A DNA stretch of 64,000 nucleotides, from the NCBI GenBank assembly GCA_034508935.3, contig CM067447.1, positions 37,431,848 through 37,495,847 on the forward strand. The letters run 5' to 3'. This DNA is from Berghia stephanieae (Eukaryota > Mollusca > Gastropoda > Nudibranchia > Aeolidiidae). Of this stretch, positions 57,801 to 64,000 are shown one piece after another. Every line of letters begins with the position of its first letter. Positions within the stretch are counted from its first letter, which is position 1. The notes under the pieces are model-generated. The model was not told where the DNA came from and made no database searches. It saw only the letters and a program-made list of their open reading frames with translations. The position numbers and the translations under genes are program-made.

Positions 57801-59193
57801 ATTAGCCTTTGGTAACCAGGGTGAGAATGACTGGTCACAAAAAAGAAGGAAATTTTTCAGCGAGAAGATAAGAGTCATCACTATGCAAAATTACACTAAC
57901 GTAGATTTGAATTTCATTAAAATTTACTGGGAGAATGCAAAATTTTCCAAAAATGCGTCTCCCAGCAATTTCTGATACCACTAGGACGGAATGGTGGTAG
58001 GGATGATGATGTGGTGATGGTTGTAGTAGTAGTGGTGGTAGGGATGATGATGTGGTGGTTGTAGATGTAGTGGTAGGGATGATGATGTGGGGGTTGTAGT
58101 GGTAGGGATGATGTGGTTGAGTTGTAGTGGTAGTGGTGGTAAGGATGGTGATGTGGTAGGTGTAGCGGTAGTGGTGGTGCGGTGGTGGTTGTAGTAGCAG
58201 TGGTGGTAGAGATGATCGTGTGTGGTGTGGGATGATGATGTGGAGGCAGTTGTAGTAGTGGTAGGGATGAAGATGTGGTGGTGGTCGTAGTAGTAGTGGT
58301 ATTAGGGATGAGGTATGGTGGCGGGTGTAGTAGTTGTGGTCGGGATGATGATGGGGGATGATACCACCGTCATATTCTCCTAATACTAATAACTATCAAC
58401 AACTGTGCTGGAATATGACAGTGATGCGGGACAGCAGGACAGTAGTCTCCAAATGCATGTGGGACACTTGGTAGCCCTGTCTAATGATCTATGTCTCTCT
58501 CTTTTTTTCTTTTTTTTTTGGGGCATTTACTACTCTTCCTCCTCCTTCTACTACCACTACATACTACTACTAATACTATTACTTTTGGTCAAATGATGGA
58601 AATTCACAATTAAATACTTCTAAATGTACCCCTGTTCTTAGGGGAATTCCATTACCACACAATTTTTGAGGTTTAAGTTTCTCCATTTATTCACCAACCA
58701 AACGTTACATGGACAGGGTAATTGGGAAACAAATGAGACACCTATAATTGCAAGATATTCGGCTCGTTATAACATGTGTAGCAAAATTAGGATCGCTCTT
58801 TAATGTGTTGGGAGGAATTTTCACCAAAAAAAAATTGTTCACAAATTACATTTTATTTAAACACCAAAAAACAAAATACTACCCAAATTTCTTGTTGCAT
58901 AATAAGTATACAGCAACATTGTTTGCTAATTTTCACAAGATCTAAGACTTTCCCAATGGGTGATAGAGTAAGAAAGCCTGGAGAATATACGACATATAAC
59001 TTTCTTGTTCTCACCTTATATCTCCTCATACAATCTTTTTTGCTACGGGACGGAATGGCAGAGGAGATTTTTTCCCATCGATCAGGATCAGAAGTTGGGT
59101 AGGACTTCAGGGCCTGTTCAAGGAGCTTTTGTTCCTCAGCTGTCCAAGGTGCCTGGTTACTGCCAGTCTCACGAACTTGCTGTTCCCCAACAG
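54747..59193 (-). CDS. DNAJC2: DNAJC2 (zuotin/MPP11), last two exons of the gene
   Basis: The two exons together read through the second SANT domain to the C terminus: [64 protein letters not shown] and stop. Human DNAJC2 ends with [17 protein letters not shown] and RYKELVEMVKAKKAAQEQ, so identity is clear. DNAJC2 is a ribosome-associated J-domain cochaperone with HSPA14, and its SANT domains also read ubiquitylated H2A in the nucleus. The J domain and ZRF1 regions lie beyond the right edge. The gene converges on SFMBT across about 16 kb. Confidence 0.93.
54826..54842. repeat. G17 run forming the polypyrimidine tract of DNAJC2 last intron
   Basis: On the transcribed (minus) sense it is C17 followed by TCTCATACAG and the last exon. 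Confidence 0.9.
54990..55165 (-). repeat. Old family A 3' part, minus strand
   Basis: Complement of AGCACCAAAGAAAAAGTTAG, ATAAAGGGGACT and GTCATTTCAGCACTTGTAAA keeps the order of family A 3' boxes. Confidence 0.5.
55195..56320 (-). mobile_element. LINE (Jockey/I-like) RT C terminus, same family as 3478-5870
   Basis: On the minus strand: [40 protein letters not shown], then in other frames [12 protein letters not shown]-like thumb sequence and [36 protein letters not shown], the zinc-knuckle-like C-terminal segment. YADD is intact; frames change at least twice. It lies in the DNAJC2 intron, in the same orientation as the gene. Confidence 0.85.
56321..56929. other. DNAJC2 intron, nothing recognised
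   Basis: AT-rich with a short (GT)n near 56322-56333; no coding or family signal. Confidence 0.35.
56930..57105 (-). repeat. Old family A fragment, minus strand
   Basis: GATGATTTTCATG...AATATCATCTCTC (central hairpin), TTGACTGCTTCCCTCTCAGC and TAAGGATCCCTGCCAGGACC are the complement of the family middle section. Confidence 0.65.
57740..58370. repeat. Diverged LE module followed by TGGTAG minisatellite
   Basis: 57815-57975 (GGTGAGAATGACTGGTCACA, TTGAATTTCATTAAAATTTA, GCAATTTCTGATACCAC) matches the 420-bp module at 60212-60640 and, as there, is followed at once by GTTGTAGTAGTAGTGGTAGG-type tandem sequence. Confidence 0.7.
58371..59014. other. DNAJC2 intron, nothing recognised
   Basis: Short CCTCCTTCTACTACCAC-rich patch near 58540; otherwise unassigned. 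Confidence 0.35.
59015..59193 (-). CDS. DNAJC2: DNAJC2 penultimate exon: SANT domain 2
   Basis: On the minus strand, acceptor ATTATCCACAG and donor ATAAG|GTGAGA bound 179 bases (two carried bases plus 59 codons). It reads [20 protein letters not shown] then [12 protein letters not shown] and DCMRRYK, with the SANT tryptophans in PWTAEE and RWEKI. Confidence 0.93.
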
Positions 59194-59284
59194 CTGTGGA
59201 TAATTAAAAATAAATAAATCTACTTTGTAAACACTTTTATTTAATAAAAATATGAGAGGATCAACCAAAGTATGGTGCTCATAA

Positions 59285-60211
59285 AAAAAGATGTGGTGAT
59301 GGTGGTGGTTGTAGTAGTAAATGTGGTAGTGATGATGTGGTGATGGTGTGGTTGTAGTAGTAAAAGTGGTAGTGATGATGTGGTGATGGTGGTGGTTGTA
59401 GTAGTAAAAGTGGTAGTGATGATGTGGTGATGGTGGTGGTTGTAGTAGTAAACGTGGTAGTGATGATGTGGTGATGGTGGTGGTTGTAGTAGTAAAAGTG
59501 GTAGTGATGATGTGGTGATGGTGGTGGTTGTAGTAGTAAAAGTGGTAGCGATGATGTGGTGATGGTGGTGGTAGTAGTCGTAAAAGTGGTAGTGATGATG
59601 TGGTGATGGTGGTGGTTGTAGTAGTAAAAGTGGTAGCGATGATGTGGTGATGGTGGTGGTAGTAGTGTAAAAGTGGTAGTGATGATGTGGTGATGGTGGT
59701 GGTTGTAGTAGTAAAAGTGGTAGTGATGATGTGGTGATGGTGGTGGTTGTGTAGTAGTAAAAGTGGTAGTGATGATGTGGTGATGGTGGTGGTTGTAGTA
59801 GTAAAAGTGGTAGCGATGATGTGGTGGGTGGTGGTAATAGCTTTTGTAGTGATGTTGATGTAGTAGTGGTTGTAGTAGTTGTGGTAGTGATGATGTGGTG
59901 GTGGTGGTTGTAATAGTAGTGGTAATGATGTTGATGATGTGGTGTTGGTGGTTGTGGTAGTAGTGGTAGTGATGATATAGTGGAGGTGGTGGCTGTAGTA
60001 GAAAGGGTGGTAGTTGTGTGATTGGTGGTGTTGTAGTAATAGTGGTAGTAATGTGGTGGTGGCTGTAGTATTAGTGGTAGTGATATAGTTGATGATTGTG
60101 ATAGCGGTAGTTGTAATGTATGATAGTGATGATATGATGGTGGTGGTTTTAGTAGTGGTGGTAGTGATGGTGAAGTGGTTGTAGTAATAGTAGTAGTAGT
60201 AGTAGTAGTAA
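59285..60211. repeat. 44-bp minisatellite array (GATGATGTGGTGATGG type)
   Basis: Units starting GATGATGTGGTGATGGTGGT recur every 44 bases from about 59330 to 59830 (59374, 59418, 59462, 59506 ...), then a looser TAG/TGG-rich array to 60211. The 329-codon minus frame rich in Thr/His/Pro is a by-product of the repeat. Confidence 0.92.
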
Positions 60212-60631
60212 CAGGGATGCCACCAGGCAAATTAAAAAAAGCCTGAAAACTTGCGCGACGAGATACAAATCAACGTCAAGGGCTTTGTAGGGATTTGAAA
60301 AATGTCAAATTTGGAATATTGTTTCAGTAACTTATTATTTCAATTGAGAGCAAATAACACAAAAAAGAAAGGAGAGTTAAAAGTTTCAAATTGATAAAAT
60401 TAGGTGCTGAAAACAAAATATAAAATTAATATCAATAGCTATCAGGGGTGAGAATGACTGGTCACATAAAAGGAGGAACTTTTTCATTGTGAAGATCATG
60501 ACCCATCCATGCAACCATAACCTATAAATTTGAACTTCACTCAAATTCACTGAGATGCTATCCAAAATTGTCTTGCAGCAATTTCTGACACGACTCGAGA
60601 GCATTTCAAGATTGAAAGTAATTACATTTGG

Positions 60632-61568
60632 TGGTTGTAGTAGGGTGATGATGTGGTGGTGGTTGTAGTATAGTGGTGGTAGGGATGATGTGGTAGTGAT
60701 TATAGTAGTACTGGTCGTGTGGATGATTGTGTGGTGTGGTTTTGTGTAGCTGTGGTGTAGTTTTTGTTTGTTTTGTTTGTTGCTTTAGGTCTCTTCCAAC
60801 ACAATTGAGGTTATATTAGAGACCGCTGAAACAAAAAAACAAGCAATCTAACAAAATAGTACAAATGTAAATCAAAATCATAACCTAAAGATATCATAAG
60901 CTAAATTATAAATAACAAGAACAAACAGGCAGAAGATTTACAGAAAAAAAAATATCCCTGTCAAAAATACAATCACAAACCAAAGAAGCAGGATAGGCTA
61001 GTAAGAGAAGAAAACGACATCACTATCGGATCGTACCCCCATGCGAACATCATAGGTATATGATTCAAGGTGATGCTCCCATCAACCACCCGCTGTGGTG
61101 TAGTGGTAGTTGTAGTATAGGGATGATTGGTGTATTTGTAGTTAGTATGTGCTAGGATGATGTGTGGTGGTGTTGTAGTAGTGGTAGTAGGTTGCTGATG
61201 TGGTGGTAGTTTGTAGTAGTAGTGGTGGTAGGATGATGTGGTGTTATTGTAGTAGTAGTGGTGCTAGGGATGATGGGTGGTGGTGGTTGTAGTAGGAGTG
61301 GTGGTAGGATGATGTGGTATGGTGGTAGGATGATGTGTGTAGATGTAGTGTGGTAGGGATGATGTGGTGTTATTTGTATAGTAGTGGTCTTAGAGATGAT
61401 GAGGATGGTGTTGTAGTATAGTGGTGGTAGGGATATGATGATGTGGTTGTAGTAGTGGTGTCTTTAGAGATAATTGTGTGGTGTGGTTGTAATAGTTGTG
61501 GTAGGAATGATGATTTGGTGGTAGTTGAGTAGTAGTAGTGGCAGGATGATGTGGTGTTATTTGTAATA
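60632..61568. repeat. TAG/TGG minisatellite array, interrupted by family B
   Basis: Same tandem texture as 59285-60211 but with many one-base length differences. Family B (60761-61044) sits inside. Confidence 0.8.
60761..61044 (-). repeat. Family B retroposon, minus strand
   Basis: Complement of the 17561-17852 copy: it starts GCATGGGGGTACGATCCGAT and ends GCGGTCTCTAATATAACC, TTGGAAGAGACCTAAAGCAA plus an A/C-rich tail. Stem GGTCTCT/AGAGACC is preserved. Confidence 0.88.
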
Positions 61569-61985
61569 CAGGATGCCACCAGCAAATTAAAAAAAGCCTG
61601 AAACTTTGCGACGAGATACAAATCAACGTCAAGGCTTTGTAGGGATTTGAAAAATTATCAAATTTGGAATATTGTTTCAGTACTTATTATTGCAATTGAG
61701 AGCAAATAACACACAAAAGAAAGGAGAGTTAACAGTTTTTCAAATTGATAAAATAGGTGCTGAAAACAAAATATAGACAAATTAATATAAATAGCTATCA
61801 GGGTGAGAATGACTGGTCACATAAAAGGAGAAAATTTTTCATTGTGAAGATCATGACCCACCCATGCAACCATAACCTATACATTTGAACTTCACTCAAA
61901 TTCACTGAGATGCGATCCAAAATTTGTCTCGCAGCAATTTCTGACACGATTTGGAGAATTTCAAAAGTTAAAGTGTAATTACATT
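61569..61985. repeat. Second copy of the 420-bp left (LE) module
   Basis: Aligns with 60212-60640 almost throughout, but many homopolymers are one base shorter (CAGGGATG/CAGGATG, ATCAGGGGTG/ATCAGGGTG, CAAGGGC/CAAGGC). Confidence 0.85.
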
Positions 61986-62432
61986 TGTGTGTAGTAGGAT
62001 GATGATGTGGTGTGGTTGTAGTAGTAGTGGTGGTAGGATGATGTGGTGGTAGTTGTAGTATAGTTGGTAGAATGATGTGGTTTTATTTGTAGTAGTAGTG
62101 GTGCTAGGGATGATGGTGGGGTAGTTGTAGTAGTGGTATAGGTTGATGATGTGGTGGTAGTTGTAGTAGTAGCGTGGTAGGGATATGTGGTGTTATTTGT
62201 AGTAGTAGTGGTGCTAGGATGATGGTGTGGTGGTGGTTGGTAGTAGTAGTAGTAGTAGTAAGTCGTAAGTTAGTTTAGTAGTAGTAGTGTGTCTTAGAGA
62301 TGATGTGTGATGGTGGTTGTAGTAGTAGTGGTGTAGGATGATGATGTGGTGTGGTTGTAATAGTGGTGGTCTTTTAGAGATAATTGTGTGGTGGTGGTTG
62401 TAATAGTAGTGGTTGTAGAGATGGATGTAGTG
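61986..62432. repeat. TAG/TGG minisatellite array following second LE module
   Basis: GTTGTAGTAGTAGTGGTGGT-type units with irregular one-base losses. The following 62433-62940 is AT-rich and unassigned. Confidence 0.8.
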
Positions 62433-62947
62433 GTTTTGGTGAGTGTTTTTATTCAGTGATAATAATAGCAATTTGTCATAAAGGAGGAAAATGTCTCCGT
62501 CCATCGGTCAAACACAAGCAAAGTGTAAAAATAATAAGAAGATAGTTTTGTATTGGTATTATGTAATATATTACTATTACCAGTATAAATCCATTCTTAT
62601 CATTAAACATAAATTTACTTTTTGTAAACATTTAATGAATTGTCCTTTCCACATGTTAAAGGCTTACAATGTTATTCAAATAGAAGGCCAGAATGTGTTG
62701 TTTTGTTTTGATTTTTACTTTATAAAGCAGGCTAAAATATCTTTTATTTTTTACAGAAACCTAGTGATTATTCAGCTTATAAATACAACCCAAGAATCTC
62801 TCAAATTTAAAGCCATAGTCAAAAGGTAAAAAAGAAAGAAGAATAAACTAAGCCAATCACCATTGCTTTATTCTAATGTATTATCTCTGTATAACCATAT
62901 GATTTAATATATGATTTAATGGATGGTTGCGAAAGAAAAAAGAGAGA

Positions 62948-62975
62948 GGGGGGGGGGGGGGGGGGGGGGGGGGGG
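62948..62975. repeat. G28 homopolymer with purine-rich flank
   Basis: 28 consecutive G, followed downstream by an AG-rich stretch to about 63110. Confidence 0.95.
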
Positions 62976-63653
62976 AGGGACTTCTCTACCAAATAATTTA
63001 TGAATTGATCTTAGGAATTCTATATCCCAAAAAAAAAAAAAGAAAAGAGAGAAACAGAAAGAAAGGCAAAGTGAAAGACGAAAAGGGAAGAGAGAAGAGA
63101 GAGAGAGAGAGATTTGTCCCTCCCCTTCCCCTTCAACCATCAACTAGTTAATCAAAGAATACCACTGGTCATCTGTGTCAATTGTGACATCGGTGCCATT
63201 CCGTCTGGCCTGACTTCATAAAAACGGGACCATCACTAAATTTCACGAGACTATTGCACAGGTGTCAAAATATGACATAAGACATAATGGTGATTTTGTG
63301 GTTTTGAGGAAAATGTTTGAAACGGCAAATTGAGCGGAAAATTTCTGAGAAATTCTCAAAATCACTGTTTATTTATCCCAAAAAAATTTTTTAAGGAGGA
63401 ATTGTGATGGGGATGGGCGGAGATAAACTACCATTTAGGTGCCCGAATATTCGACGGCGGTGACAGCCCAAATTATTCACCTGTCGAAAAAGTTCCGGCT
63501 CAAATCTCGATTGCGATTGTTTTCTCCTTTTAAAAAAATTTTTTTTTTTTTGAATAGTGACCACGGACAAAAACTGGAGGTTCCGGATTAAAACCGGCTG
63601 GTGGTAAAAAAAAACCCGGATTTCCGGCTAAAACCGGAAAAGTGGCATCCCTG

Positions 63654-63945
63654 GTAGTAGTAATAGTGATGATGTGGTGGTGGTTGTAGTAGTGGTGGCA
63701 ATGATGATGATGCGGTAGTGGTGGTTAAGATTGTAGTAGTGGTGTTAGTGATGATGATGTGGTGGTGGTGGTGATTGCAGTAAAGCGATAGTGATGATGA
63801 TTAGGTGGTGTTGGTTGCAGTAGAACAGTGGTAGTGATGATGATGTGGTGGTTGTTGCAGCAGTGATATTTGTAATGATGATGATATAGTGGTGGTAACT
63901 GTAATAGTATTGGTAGTGATGATGATTGGTTGTAGGGGTTGTACA
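63654..63945. repeat. TAG/TGG minisatellite array, right of the CAGGGATG element
   Basis: Resumes GTAGTAGTAATAGTGATGAT directly after the right inverted end, consistent with being the other half of the 59285-60211 array. Confidence 0.8.
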
Positions 63946-64000
63946 GTTCACTCTGCTTAATTGCACATCGGTTAATGGCACACTCTGCTTATACGCTACA
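63946..64000. mobile_element. Left end of a pogo-like element, cut by window edge
   Basis: TACAGTTCACTCTGCTTAAT followed by TGCACATCGGTTAATGGCAC resembles the TACAGTnnACTCnGnnTAATTGCA ends seen at 41854 and 28442. Confidence 0.5.

Larger units (their letters stand above)
60212..63653. mobile_element. Putative DNA element with CAGGGATGCCAC inverted ends, carrying minisatellite arrays
   Basis: CAGGGATGCCAC at 60212 faces GTGGCATCCCTG at 63642-63653; GTAGTAGTAA stands on both outer sides (60202-60211, 63654-63663), but it is itself repeat-like. Inside: a ~420-bp left module (60212-60640), an array, a second left module starting CAGGATGCCACC at 61569, another array to 62432, unassigned sequence, and a right part rich in CCGGATTTCCGGCTAAAACC. 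No transposase is seen. The element class is inferred from the ends only. Confidence 0.55.

Noticed and set aside
59241-60230. 329-codon minus-strand frame rich in Thr, His, Pro and Tyr
   Set aside because: It is the translation of a 44-bp minisatellite, with tandem structure at DNA level and no initiation or splice context.
58000-63945. CRISPR-like array
   Set aside because: No uniform spacers; this is a eukaryotic minisatellite with gradual unit variation.

Overview
This is an AT-rich, intron-rich animal nuclear locus from an invertebrate metazoan. I cannot name the species. The window holds two convergent (tail-to-tail) protein genes embedded in a dense, multi-layered landscape of transposable elements.

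Gene 1 (+ strand, 1186-37903) is an SFMBT-type Polycomb protein. Fourteen exons can be read, encoding four MBT repeats, a conserved middle domain, a basic GRPPGGH region and a C-terminal SAM domain. Only the extreme N terminus is missing, and it probably lies left of the window. Nearly all splice sites are canonical with matching phases. There are two problems: exon 3 is one base out of frame, and the exon 7/8 junction does not phase. Gene 2 (- strand, 54747-59193) is the 3' end of DNAJC2 (zuotin/MPP11): its last two exons, carrying the second SANT domain, a stop codon and a downstream polyadenylation signal.

Layout: 1-38 kb, SFMBT exons with large introns holding LINE fragments, a tRNA-derived SINE, a hAT transposon nested three deep, a box-bearing tandem region (23.1-24.8 kb) and microsatellites. 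38-54 kb, an intergenic repeat cluster with many copies of one roughly 530-bp retroposon (called family A here), interrupted by a DIRS-like fossil, pogo-like DNA elements and tRNA SINEs. 54-64 kb, DNAJC2 with introns full of a 44-bp-type minisatellite and an element with CAGGGATGCCAC termini.

The most interesting signal is a pair of retroposon families (A, ~530 bp, about 22 pieces; B, ~290 bp, two copies). They share a 3'-terminal hairpin in which the loop is conserved while the stem differs by compensatory base pairs. Target-site duplications of 10-13 bp prove retroposition for both families. A second strong signal is the 23.1-24.8 kb region, which carries a GTTGCTTGTGAC / GGTGTCA box in both orientations at least eight times.
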